Source of the DNA: JAICJJ01 sp039809985 | GTDB lineage: Bacteria; Chloroflexota; Chloroflexia; Thermomicrobiales; UBA6265 | DNA length: 36,471 nucleotides | Assembly (NCBI GenBank): GCA_039809985.1 | Contig: JBDHWC010000018.1 | Coordinates: 1-36,471, forward strand | Direction: 5' to 3' | In this document: piece by piece, positions 25,834 through 33,505 of the stretch | Layout of the letters: every line of letters starts with the position of its first letter | Position numbering within the stretch: position 1 is the first letter of the stretch | Translations under genes and position numbers: made by a program | The notes under the pieces: generated by a model | What the model was told of the DNA's origin: nothing | Seen by the model: the letters and a program-made list of their open reading frames with translations, nothing else | The model's database searches: none

Positions 25834-25863
25834 CGAGCTGGGCACCCCTGTCGCGCGGGCACG

Positions 25864-25893
25864 AAAAAGACCCCTCGGCAGGGACGAGGGGTC
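25864..25893 (-). terminator. T-box intrinsic terminator before pheS
   Basis: Nine-base arms GACCCCTCG/CGAGGGGTC (25885-25893 and 25869-25877) with a seven-base loop are followed on the minus strand by TTTTT (25868-25864). The hairpin lies immediately downstream of the T-box sequence, as expected for the terminator that competes with the antiterminator. Confidence 0.85.
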
Positions 25894-26143
25894 AGCCACG
25901 CGGTACCACCCTGCTTCGCCGGTTGCCCGGCGCGCTCAACGCTCCGGGAGGCATTCTCCCAGAGCGGGCTGCCCGGTAATGGCGGGCGACCAGGCGCGGC
26001 TACTGACGCGACGTGTTCACCGTCCGGCTCGGGAGGGAACTTCCCCGTCGCGCCACCGTGGCGGCTCTCAGTCGCGGCCGGCCATCCCTGTCTGGCGCGG
26101 CGACGGGTACTCGGCTCCGTCGACGCCGTTTCGATCTTGAACT
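25864..26143 (-). promoter_or_regulatory. T-box riboswitch (phenylalanine) controlling pheS-pheT(-hisD)
   Basis: The minus-strand leader carries the hallmark T-box sequence AGGGTGGTACCGCG (25899-25912) just before a Rho-independent terminator. Upstream, a long Stem I can be folded: CCCGTCG...CGACGGG arms sit above an internal loop with AGTA (26108-26111) on the 5' side and GAA-GTTC on the 3' side, closed below by GGAG/CTCC. The AGTA/GAA pairing is the S-turn of a specifier loop and places TTC (26037-26039), a Phe codon, where the tRNA anticodon would pair. A stable stem III-like hairpin (CGCTCTGGGAG/CTCCCGGAGCG) precedes the T-box. Uncharged tRNA-Phe should favour read-through. The T-box itself is certain; the specifier placement is a manual fold. 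Confidence 0.9.
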
Positions 26144-26149
26144 GCGGCG

Positions 26150-26158
26150 AGTATAGCA
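26150..26158 (-). promoter_or_regulatory. Extended -10 promoter for the T-box/pheS transcript
   Basis: Minus-strand TGC-TATACT (26158-26150) is an extended -10 element with five of six -10 matches. It is placed just before the start of the foldable T-box leader. No -35 of quality is seen, as is common for TG-n promoters. Confidence 0.55.
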
Positions 26159-26250
26159 GGGGGTGGCGACCAACCCGGGCCGGCCAGTCGTCACGTTCGC
26201 ATGGATGCAACCGTCATTCGGGCGTCTGGCGGGTGTGGAAGGGAGACGGG

Positions 26251-26721
26251 ATGGCACCGGAGACGACGAGGGTGCGAACCACTGCGGAGCGGGTCGCCGA
26301 CACGCGGGTGCGGCTGGGACGTGATGTTGACGCTTGGGTGGCGTCCGCGTCGGCACAGGGCGGCGTGCCCTGTCTCGTGCCGCTCTCGTTCCTCTGGGTC
26401 GACGAGGCGTTCCTGTTGGCGACCCTCGCCGACGGTCCGACCGACCGTAACCTGAGCGACGGCGGCACGGCCCGCCTGGCACTGGACGGCACGCGCGACG
26501 TGGTGCTGGTCGACGGCGAGGCAGAGACCTTGCCGCTGGCCGCCGTGCCGGACCCGGCGGCCGAGGCGTTCGCCGCGCACACCGGGTTCGACCCGCGAGC
26601 CGAGCCGGAGGCCTACGCCTGGATTCGCGTGCGCCCTCGCTGGGTGCGCGCCTGGCGCGACGTGCCGGAGTTGCAGGGTCGGGTGGTGATGCGGGACGGC
26701 GTCTGGCTGACGGCGGACTGA
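26251..26721 (+). CDS. Pyridoxamine 5'-phosphate oxidase-like flavin split-barrel protein
   Basis: A 156-residue protein of the FMN-binding split-barrel (PNPOx-like) superfamily. The pattern is an early helix, VPCLVPLSFLWVDEAFLLATL (beta-strands 2-3), a short SDGGTARLAL segment, VVLVDGEAE, and a final IRVRPRWVRAWR strand. Such small proteins bind FMN or F420; the substrate cannot be assigned. The ATG follows GGAAGGGAGACGGG. It is divergent from the T-box leader and is followed by 253 bases with no evident gene before enolase. Confidence 0.72.
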   Translation: MAPETTRVRTTAERVADTRVRLGRDVDAWVASASAQGGVPCLVPLSFLWVDEAFLLATLADGPTDRNLSDGGTARLALDGTRDVVLVDGEAETLPLAAVPDPAAEAFAAHTGFDPRAEPEAYAWIRVRPRWVRAWRDVPELQGRVVMRDGVWLTAD

Positions 26722-26974
26722 CTCTCCGGTCCGCCGAGATCGGGAAGGCGCTGATGAGTGGTTCGCGGGCGCGATCCCAGAGTCCGCGTCGGCCCGGTTG
26801 CCCACGCAAGTTCGGGGATGACTGAGTGCCGTGGTATCCGACCGATGTGATCAGCGTCCCAAATGCGAGCCGACGACCGTTCGGCGAAGTTGGCCCCGGC
26901 CAGCCTGTACTCTTGCCGCAGCAGCAACTGACGGCGCAGGGGCAGACTGCGCGGCGGCAACGAGGGGAGCGGGC

Positions 26975-28261
26975 GTGGACACGGTGATCGAGACGATCCG
27001 CGGGCGGGAGATCCTCGACTCGCGGGGGAACCCGACGGTCGAGGTCGAGGTGCACCTGATCGGCGGCGGCTTCGGCCGGGCGGCAGTGCCGTCCGGGGCG
27101 TCGACCGGGGCGCACGAGGCGGTCGAACTGCGCGACGGCGACAAGGGGCGCTACGGCGGAAAGGGGGTCGAGACGGCGGTCCGCCACGTCGACGAGGAGA
27201 TCGCCGAGGTGGTGGTCGGGCTGGACGCGCTCGACCAGTCGGGCGTCGACCGGGCGATGATCGCGCTCGACGGGACCGCCAACAAGGGACGGCTCGGGGC
27301 GAACGCGATCCTCGGTGTCTCGCTGGCGACCGCCCGCGCCGCTGCCGACGCGGTCGGGCTGCCGCTCTACCGGTACCTCGGCGGGCCGCAGGGCTGGACC
27401 CTGCCGACGCCGATGATGAACATCCTGAACGGCGGCAAGCACGCCGAGGGCTCCAGCGTCGACATGCAGGAGTTCATGGTGATGCCGGTTGGCGCGCCGA
27501 CCTACCGCGAGGGGCTGCGCTGGGGAACGGAGGTCTTCCACGCCCTGAAGGCGGTGCTGAAGCAGCGCGGCATGAACACCAGCGTCGGCGACGAGGGGGG
27601 CTACGCGCCGAGTCTCGCCTCGAACGAGGAGGCGGTCGCGGTCGTGCTGGAGGCGATCGAGCGGGCCGGCTACCGGGCGGGCGACGACATCGTGATCGCG
27701 CTCGACCCCGCCTCGACCGAGTTCTTCGCCGACGGCAACTACGTGCTGGCCGGTGAGGGGCGGACGCTGAGCGGGGCCGAGATGGTCGACTTCTGGGCCG
27801 ACTGGACCGCTCGCTACCCGATCGTCTCGATCGAGGATGGGCTGGCCGAGGACGACTGGGCGACGTGGTCGGCGCTCGAGGCGAGGGTCGGCGAGCGGGT
27901 CCAACTGGTCGGCGACGACCTGTTCGTGACCAACACCGAGCGGCTGCGACGCGGCATCCGGGAACGGGCCGCGAACGCGATCCTCGTCAAGCTGAACCAG
28001 ATCGGGACGCTGACCGAGACCTTCGCGGCGATCACGATGGCGCAGCGGGCGGGGATGAAGGCGGTCATCTCACACCGCAGCGGCGAGACGGACGACACCT
28101 TCATCGCCGACCTCGTGGTGGCGACGAACGCGGGCCAGATCAAGACCGGCGCGCCGTCGCGGGTCGACCGGGTGGCGAAGTACAACCAGTTGCTGCGGAT
28201 CGAAGAGGAACTCGGCGACTCGGCGGTCTACGCCGGGCGGCAGGCGCTGGCCCGGACGTAG
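26975..28261 (+). CDS. eno: Enolase
   Basis: A 428-residue enolase, converting 2-phosphoglycerate to phosphoenolpyruvate. Diagnostic segments are REILDSRGNPTVEVEV at the N-terminus, PSGASTGAHEA, the metal ligands in IALDPASTEF, SIEDGLAEDDW and VGDDLFVTN, the catalytic lysine in ILVKLNQIGT (about 338), and SHRSGETDDT. The GTG at 26975 with GAGGGGAG upstream gives the standard length; the frame stays open further upstream but has no enolase similarity there. The gene stands alone, followed by a repeat-rich non-coding region. Confidence 0.96.
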   Translation: MDTVIETIRGREILDSRGNPTVEVEVHLIGGGFGRAAVPSGASTGAHEAVELRDGDKGRYGGKGVETAVRHVDEEIAEVVVGLDALDQSGVDRAMIALDGTANKGRLGANAILGVSLATARAAADAVGLPLYRYLGGPQGWTLPTPMMNILNGGKHAEGSSVDMQEFMVMPVGAPTYREGLRWGTEVFHALKAVLKQRGMNTSVGDEGGYAPSLASNEEAVAVVLEAIERAGYRAGDDIVIALDPASTEFFADGNYVLAGEGRTLSGAEMVDFWADWTARYPIVSIEDGLAEDDWATWSALEARVGERVQLVGDDLFVTNTERLRRGIRERAANAILVKLNQIGTLTETFAAITMAQRAGMKAVISHRSGETDDTFIADLVVATNAGQIKTGAPSRVDRVAKYNQLLRIEEELGDSAVYAGRQALART

Positions 28262-28313
28262 GCGGGCGGTCCGGGATCGCCCTCATCCCCCAGCTCCTTC
28301 TCCCATCGCGGGG

Positions 28314-28515
28314 GCTGACAGGGGTAGGTATCAATCGGGAAGCGGCCGCGCAGCGGCAAACCGGGGGTCCGGGGGAGGGCTTGGCCCTCCCCCGGATCAG
28401 TTTCTCCCCCTCTCCCGCCGCCGCGGGAGAGGGGGCTGGGGGGTGAGGGCGGTCCCGGCGAGTCCCGCTGCGAGGCGCGGGTGCCGCTTCCGAATGGATA
28501 CCTACCCTTGTCAGC
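28314..28515. mobile_element. MITE-like element with 33-bp terminal inverted repeats
   Basis: The ends 28314-28346 and 28483-28515 are inverted repeats matching at 29 of 33 positions, beginning GCTGACA-GGGTAGGTATC. Inside are two perfect 13-bp hairpins: 28368-28380/28384-28396 (loop TTG) and 28406-28418/28423-28435. No coding capacity and no clear target-site duplication were found. The whole lies in the 421-bp enolase-pepF gap. It looks like a non-autonomous element or a large palindromic REP-type repeat; the transposase, if any, is elsewhere. Confidence 0.6.
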
Positions 28516-28541
28516 TTGCGAGGGGAGGGGGGAGCACGTGA

Positions 28542-28574
28542 TCGGGGGGAGGGCCGAACCCCCCAGCCCCCCGA
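28542..28574. repeat. GC-rich inverted repeat in the enolase-pepF gap
   Basis: Arms TCGGGGGG (28542-28549) and CCCCCCGA (28567-28574) enclose 17 bases containing AGGGCCGAA. It resembles a fragment of the palindromic family at 28368-28396. The rest of 28575-28682 holds no gene that I can support, only a five-base hairpin at 28663-28678 near the pepF 3' end. Confidence 0.4.
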
Positions 28575-28682
28575 GTCGATACTGCGCGGCCCCTTCCCGA
28601 CGTATCTCTCCCCACGCGCCCCGGGGTCATGCATTGCGACGGATTGGTAATGCGGGGTCTGTGCCGTTGCCGCACGGCGCGA

Positions 28683-30518
28683 TCAGGCTCCTGCCAATGC
28701 GCCCTGCTCGACGATCGCCTCCATCTCGGCGATGACCCGCTCGAACTCGGCGAGGCCGGCCTCGATCGGGGCGGTGGTGGTCAGGTCGACGCCCGCCGCG
28801 GCGAGGAGGTTGAGCGGGTAGTCCTTGCCGCCGGACGCGAGCAGGTCGAGGTAGCGAAGGCGGGCCGGTTCGCCCTCGTCGCGGATCGCGCTGGCGAGGG
28901 CGATGGCGGCCGAGAGGCCCGTGGCGTACTGGTAGACGTAGAACGCCCGGTAGAAGTGAGGCACCCGGGCCCACGTCAGGCGCACGTCGTCGCTGATCTC
29001 CACCCCCGGCAGGTACGCCTCCGCGAGGTCACCGTAGAGGCCTTGCAGGGCGTCGAGGGTGATGGGCCGGCCCGACTCGGCGAGGGCGTGGCTGCCGGAC
29101 TCGAACTCGGCGAACATGGTCTGGCGCACGACCGTGCCGAGATACGCGTCGGCGAAGCGGTCGAGCAGGGCGAAGCGGCCGACCATGTCGTCCGCGGGCG
29201 TCTGCGCCAGCAGGTGCCACGTCAGCAGCGTCTCGTTCACGGTCGAGGCGATCTCGGCGAGGAAGATCGGGTACCCCGCCTCGTGGAAGGGCAGGGCCCG
29301 GTCTGACAGCAGGCTGTGCATCGCGTGGCCCGCCTCGTGGGCGAGCGTGAAGACGTCGTTGATCGTCCCGTTCCAGTTCATCAGGATCACGGGCGGCTTG
29401 CCGTAGGCCCCCCACGAGTAGGCGCCGGATTGCTTCCCCTTGGTCTCGTAGACGTCGACCCAGCGGTTGGCGAACCCGGTCCGGAGCGTGTCGACGTAGG
29501 CGCCGCCCAGCGGCGCGAGGCCGTCGAGCACCACTTCGACCGCTTCGCGGTACGGGTAGTGGCGCTCCGGCTCCGGGGAGAGGGGCACGTAGAGGTCCCA
29601 CATCTCGAGTTGGTCGATGCCGAGCACCTTGCGCCGCAGGTCGTGCGCCCGGCGCAGGACGTCTCGGCCGTTGCGCACGGTTTCCACCAGATTGTCGTAG
29701 ACGACAACCGGAACGTTGTTCGCGAAGAGGGCCGCCTCGCGCGCGGTCGCGTGGTTGCGGGCGCGGGCGCTGAACAGGTCAGCCCGAATGGAGCCGGCAT
29801 GGAGCGCGGTGAGGGTGTGCTGGTGCTCGCGGTAGGCGCGCATGAACTGCTGGTTGGCACGCTGGCGGAGGTCGCGATCCTTGGAGCGCAGGAGGAGCGC
29901 GTGGCGAGCCTTGGTCAGGGTCAGCGCGGTGCCGTCCTCGCCGACGATCGGGCCGTAGTCGAGGTCGGCGTTGTCGAGCGCGTTGAAGCCGTCGGAGGCC
30001 GTCCGTGCCACGTCCCTCTGCTGGGCGAGCAGTTCCTCGACCTCGGCCGAGCGGACGTGCGGCCGTTGCCGCTCGAGGTTGTCGAGAAGGTGTCGGTAGG
30101 GTGTGAGTGCTGAGTCGGCGGCCAGTTCGGCGAACCGCCGCGGCGGCACGGCCAGCAGTTCCGGCTCGACGAAGGCGAGCGCTTGTGCGGCGCTGATGGC
30201 GAGCGCGACGGAGCGCTCGAAGCGGGCCTTGGCGGCTTGGTCGGCGACGTCCTCGTCGCGGCGCAGCGCGGCGTAGACCTGCAGCCGCTCGACCGTTTCC
30301 TGCGCGGCGTGAATCGCGTCAAGTGCCTCTCGCAGGGACGCGGCCGAGTCCCCGAGGTGGCCGCGGCGGACCGCGACGGCCTCGACGAGGACTGGCGCGG
30401 CGGCCAGGTCCGCCTCCCACGCCTCGTCGTCGGCGTAGATGGGCGAGAGGTCCCATGTGTCCTCGGCGGCCACGAGGTCGCGGGTCAGGATGTCGGCGGT
30501 GGAAGCGGTTGCGGTCAT
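28683..30518 (-). CDS. pepF: Oligoendopeptidase F (M3 metallopeptidase)
   Basis: A 611-residue PepF of normal size. The zinc-binding HEAGHAMHS motif (about residue 393) and the third ligand in FLAEIASTVNE about 25 residues later define the M3B family; the N-terminal helical region contains WDLSPIYADDEAWEADL. These cytoplasmic enzymes cut oligopeptides of roughly 7-17 residues. The ATG at 30518 is preceded by GAGGAGA. It begins 25 bases after the stop of the S41 protease on the same strand, so the two peptidases are probably one operon, pairing an extracytoplasmic and a cytoplasmic enzyme. Confidence 0.94.
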   Translation of the reverse strand: MTATASTADILTRDLVAAEDTWDLSPIYADDEAWEADLAAAPVLVEAVAVRRGHLGDSAASLREALDAIHAAQETVERLQVYAALRRDEDVADQAAKARFERSVALAISAAQALAFVEPELLAVPPRRFAELAADSALTPYRHLLDNLERQRPHVRSAEVEELLAQQRDVARTASDGFNALDNADLDYGPIVGEDGTALTLTKARHALLLRSKDRDLRQRANQQFMRAYREHQHTLTALHAGSIRADLFSARARNHATAREAALFANNVPVVVYDNLVETVRNGRDVLRRAHDLRRKVLGIDQLEMWDLYVPLSPEPERHYPYREAVEVVLDGLAPLGGAYVDTLRTGFANRWVDVYETKGKQSGAYSWGAYGKPPVILMNWNGTINDVFTLAHEAGHAMHSLLSDRALPFHEAGYPIFLAEIASTVNETLLTWHLLAQTPADDMVGRFALLDRFADAYLGTVVRQTMFAEFESGSHALAESGRPITLDALQGLYGDLAEAYLPGVEISDDVRLTWARVPHFYRAFYVYQYATGLSAAIALASAIRDEGEPARLRYLDLLASGGKDYPLNLLAAAGVDLTTTAPIEAGLAEFERVIAEMEAIVEQGALAGA

Positions 30519-30543
30519 CGTCGTGCGGTCTCCTCGGCTCGGT

Positions 30544-32646
30544 CTAGGCCTGTGGGGTGGCGACCGGGGTCGCCTCCGTCTTGTCTCGCTTCTTGCCGGA
30601 CTTGTCGCGCTTCCTGTCGCCTTTCTGATCGTCCCGCTGCCGGTCGTCGGGGTTGGCTTGGGCCGCCGTTGACCGCTTGGCGGATGCCTCCTGAAGGGCG
30701 TGGACCGCCGCGTCGAGCACCGGATCGCTGGTCGGCGGCACCAGCAGCGACGCGGTGGTGGTCGGCACGAGGACGTTCGGCGGCACGCCCCGTCCCTCGA
30801 GGAAGACCTGACCCTCGGCGTCGCGGAAGCCAACCAGCGGGGCTCTGAACTGAATGCCGCCCGGCATCAGCCACGGGAAGACGCCTCCCTCGATGCCGGC
30901 GGTCGGGTGCTGGCCGACGACGAAGTGGGACGGGTCGTGGGCCAGCGCGGCGGCGAAAAGTTCGCAGGCGGAGGCGCAGTTGGGCCCGACCAGCACGGCG
31001 ACCGGGCCGGTCCACGCCACCGGGGCCGGCTCGATCTGGTCGATGTTGCTCAGCACCTGCTGGCCCTCGGGATTGACAAAGACGCGCTCGGCGAGGGTGA
31101 AGGTCTGGTCGGTGAAGCTGCCGGCGAGGTACTTGGCGAGCGAGGTCGCGCCACCGCCGTTGGTGCGAACGTCGACGACGAGGGCGGTCGCGCCGAGATC
31201 GGTGAAGCGGCGCAGCGCCCATTCCCACGTCTTGGTCATCATGTCGAGGTCTTCGGCGAACGAGTCGACCTTGATGTAGGCGATGCCGCCGGGGAGCATC
31301 TTGAAGGTGATCGGCGCTTCGGCCGGATCGACCGGGTCGATGCCGCACGGGCCGTTCAGACCGCCCGGGTCGGCCACCGCCGTCAGGTCAGCCGTCTGGT
31401 CGGCGGTCGCGCCCGGGTTGCGGAAGGCGACCGTCGCCGACTGGCCGACCGGCATCCGGGCGAGGTTGCGCAGTTGCTGGTCGTCGCGACCGAGCGGGGT
31501 TGACTCGGCGCTGAGGAGCGGGGTCTTGGCCGCGGCCTCGTCGGCGGCCGTGCCGTTCCACACGGTGACGACCGCGCCGGGCTTGACCCCGGCCTGCTCG
31601 GCCGGGGAACCCGGCTCGACGCAGCGGACGACGATCTCCTTCGCGTCGTTGCGGCCGAGCGCGAAGCCGACCCCGCCGCCGTACTGGTCGAGCACGTAGC
31701 CGGTCGGCGGCGCGACCGCGACGTGGCCGTCGTTGGTGAGCACCGCGAGCCGCATCAGCGCGAGGTTGAACGCGGTCTGGTCGCCGGTCTGCTCGGCCTT
31801 GACGACGGCGGGCCGTACCGCGGCCGAGATCGCGTCCCAGTCGAGGTGCTTCGCCTCGGTGAAGGGGTAGCGGGCCTTCAGCTCGGCGACCAGTTCGTCG
31901 AAGGCCGCGGTGTAGGAGAGGTGCGAGAGGTCCTTCAGCCCGATGTCGCCCTCGATCATCGGCACGGCCACGGTGGCGTTCCGGTCCTGCGCGAACGGCT
32001 TGGCATCGAGGTCGACGACGGTCCAGCCGGCAGCAACCGGGGCGACCGGGTCGTCGGCGGTGAAGAGTTTCCCGTCAGGGCCGAAGCCGGTCGGGAACGC
32101 CTCGTGCTCGTCGGCGGCCCAGACGAGAATCGCGCCGCCGGTCACCTCGTTCGAGCCGGCGGCGACGCGGAGGGAACTGAGCGCGGTCGGCCAGCCGCGC
32201 GCCTCGATCGGGTCGAGGAACGGGTCGCCGGAGCCGTTGTTCTGGAAGTCGAGGGCGTAGACCTGCACGCCCGGGCCGGCGGTGCCGTGGGCGACGTCGT
32301 TGGTCGCGCCCTCGGGCCGGATCGGGAGCGGCAGTGTGAAGCTCGCCCCGGTGGTCAGGTCGCCCTGAAGGTTGCCGGTGATCTGGACCGGGGAGGGGAG
32401 CGGCAGCAGCAAGTCTCGCTTGACGAAGGCGGTCAGGTCGGTCAGGTTGACGAACGGCTCGCTGAAGACCCGGACGGCGAGCGGGTTGGAGACGGTGACC
32501 GTTCCGGTCACCGTGTCGACGCCCGCGCCATGCGGCACCGGCGTGCCCTGGGCCAGCACCGGCGCGCCGCCGAGCGGCGCGAGCAGCAGGGCCAGCATGA
32601 CGAGCAGGGCCAGCCGAGCACGGACGGGTCCGCCAAGGTGGGACAT
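30544..32646 (-). CDS. Secreted S41-family peptidase with PDZ-like domain and charged C-terminal tail
   Basis: A 700-residue exported protein with a signal peptide (hydrophobic core at about 13-32, cleavage near VLAQG). An N-terminal beta-rich region of about 200 residues comes first, then a helical S41 N-domain. A PDZ-like module follows (GGGVGFALG...VEPGSPAEQAGVKPG), then the S41 core: IAYIKVDSF, VVDVRTNGGG and the serine in GPNCASACELF (about 561). The lysine that normally pairs with the serine in CtpA-type enzymes is not evident in the following VGQHPTAGIEGG. The last about 40 residues are Lys/Arg/Asp-rich, then ATPVATPQA. The ATG has GGGGAGG upstream. Likely extracytoplasmic; substrate unknown. 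Confidence 0.82.
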   Translation of the reverse strand: MSHLGGPVRARLALLVMLALLLAPLGGAPVLAQGTPVPHGAGVDTVTGTVTVSNPLAVRVFSEPFVNLTDLTAFVKRDLLLPLPSPVQITGNLQGDLTTGASFTLPLPIRPEGATNDVAHGTAGPGVQVYALDFQNNGSGDPFLDPIEARGWPTALSSLRVAAGSNEVTGGAILVWAADEHEAFPTGFGPDGKLFTADDPVAPVAAGWTVVDLDAKPFAQDRNATVAVPMIEGDIGLKDLSHLSYTAAFDELVAELKARYPFTEAKHLDWDAISAAVRPAVVKAEQTGDQTAFNLALMRLAVLTNDGHVAVAPPTGYVLDQYGGGVGFALGRNDAKEIVVRCVEPGSPAEQAGVKPGAVVTVWNGTAADEAAAKTPLLSAESTPLGRDDQQLRNLARMPVGQSATVAFRNPGATADQTADLTAVADPGGLNGPCGIDPVDPAEAPITFKMLPGGIAYIKVDSFAEDLDMMTKTWEWALRRFTDLGATALVVDVRTNGGGATSLAKYLAGSFTDQTFTLAERVFVNPEGQQVLSNIDQIEPAPVAWTGPVAVLVGPNCASACELFAAALAHDPSHFVVGQHPTAGIEGGVFPWLMPGGIQFRAPLVGFRDAEGQVFLEGRGVPPNVLVPTTTASLLVPPTSDPVLDAAVHALQEASAKRSTAAQANPDDRQRDDQKGDRKRDKSGKKRDKTEATPVATPQA

Positions 32647-32796
32647 CGCGGAACGGGCCTCCCCGGGCCGCGGCACGGGTCGGGGCGTCGTGCCCCCGCG
32701 GTGCCGGGCCGATTACCATAGTCGGGTCAGGTACGCGTCGATCCGGCCGAACGGCGGCCGGTCGCGTCGCGCCACGAAGGGTACCCCGAGGAGCCG

Positions 32797-33003
32797 ATGA
32801 GCAGCCGAACCTATGCCGTCCCCGACGTCTCCTGCCAGCACTGCGTCGCCGCGATCACCGAGGAAGTGGCGAAAGTGCCGGGCGTGGTCGAGGTGGACGT
32901 CGACCTCGCGCGCAAGGTCGTCACCGTGCGCGACGACGGCAGCGCGTCCGACGCGGCCATCCGGGCCGGGATCGCCGAGGCGGGCTACGACATCGGGGCC
33001 TGA
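32797..33003 (+). CDS. copZ: CopZ-like heavy-metal-associated (HMA) chaperone
   Basis: A 68-residue single HMA domain with the ferredoxin-like pattern. The metal site is VSCQHC (C13, C16), then VVEVDVDLARKVVTV and the C-terminal AGIAEAGYDI typical of copper chaperones; the usual Met before the first Cys-containing loop is Val. The ATG is preceded by GAGGAG at good spacing. No copper P-type ATPase or CsoR regulator is in the window. It is followed within a few bases by a zinc-ribbon protein gene, so the two may be co-expressed. Confidence 0.85.
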   Translation: MSSRTYAVPDVSCQHCVAAITEEVAKVPGVVEVDVDLARKVVTVRDDGSASDAAIRAGIAEAGYDIGA

Positions 33004-33013
33004 GGCGGTCGAC

Positions 33014-33349
33014 CTGCGGACCGGGGAGCGGCGCGCCGTCTGCGTCGACTGCGGCGAGGCGTTCGCCTACACCGCGGACGAGGTGGCCGCGCGGCGGTCG
33101 CGGGGCCGTCCCTACCCGGTGCGCTGCCACAGGTGCCGTGAGGCGCGGCTGGCGACGTGGCTGGCCGAGGGCCCGACGGTCGCGCCGACCGGGCGCACGA
33201 CGCGCGCGCCCGGTCCGGAGGCCGGGGCGGAGCGACTCCACCCGGCGGTCTGCGCCGACTGTGGGCGAGCGATCCGGTTGCCGTTCCGGCCGTCGCCGGA
33301 CCGTCCGGTCTTCTGCCGCGCCTGCATGGAGACGCGGGCGGGACGGTAG
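33014..33349 (+). CDS. Double zinc-ribbon protein (zf-trcl-like plus CxxC-x17-CxxC), start uncertain
   Basis: The frame encodes two cysteine clusters. The first, CVDCGEAFAYT...CHRC, resembles the zf-trcl zinc ribbon. The second has CADC, 17 residues, then CRAC, matching the CxxC-x17-CxxC zinc domain. There is no ATG, GTG or TTG between the frame's ATG at 32813, deep inside copZ in another frame, and the first cysteine cluster. The best candidate is CTG at 33014 with GAGG eight bases upstream, giving 111 residues. The alternatives are a very long overlap with copZ or a sequencing error near 33000. Function unknown; nucleic-acid binding is possible. Confidence 0.65.
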   Translation: MRTGERRAVCVDCGEAFAYTADEVAARRSRGRPYPVRCHRCREARLATWLAEGPTVAPTGRTTRAPGPEAGAERLHPAVCADCGRAIRLPFRPSPDRPVFCRACMETRAGR

Positions 33350-33415
33350 GTCGCGACCGGGTCGCGGCGCGTGGTGGGGACGCGGCGTGGCGTCCGACGG
33401 TTGCGCCGAAAAGCT

Positions 33416-33444
33416 GCGGGGGGAGGGCCAAGCCCTCCCCCCGC
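33416..33444. repeat. Palindromic repeat copy between convergent genes
   Basis: Perfect 13-bp arms (33416-33428 and 33432-33444) enclose a CAA loop. Read on the minus strand, its core is the same 23-base palindrome as in the element at 28314-28515, with the TTG loop. It may act as a bidirectional terminator here. Confidence 0.6.
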
Positions 33445-33463
33445 TTCACGATTTCGTTCGGGT

Positions 33464-33498
33464 CGACGCCAAGAGCGCTTCGCGAGCGCAAGGCGTCG
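33464..33498. terminator. Hairpin downstream of the aminotransferase gene
   Basis: Outer arms CGACGCC/GGCGTCG (33464-33470, 33492-33498) and inner arms GCGCT/AGCGC (33475-33479, 33485-33489) form a two-step stem just after the minus-strand aminotransferase stop. There is no T-tract. With the palindrome at 33416 it separates two convergent transcripts. Confidence 0.4.
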
Positions 33499-33505
33499 GC
33501 GGCCG

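Noticed and set aside
25834..25899. Extended PheS N-terminus reaching into the leader.
   Set aside because: That frame would translate the T-box terminator; the ATG at 25833 fits the family start.
28262..28682. A possible CRISPR array or small protein genes in the repeat-rich gap.
   Set aside because: Repeats are inverted and palindromic rather than regularly spaced direct repeats, and the short open frames are proline/arginine-rich translations of the palindromes.
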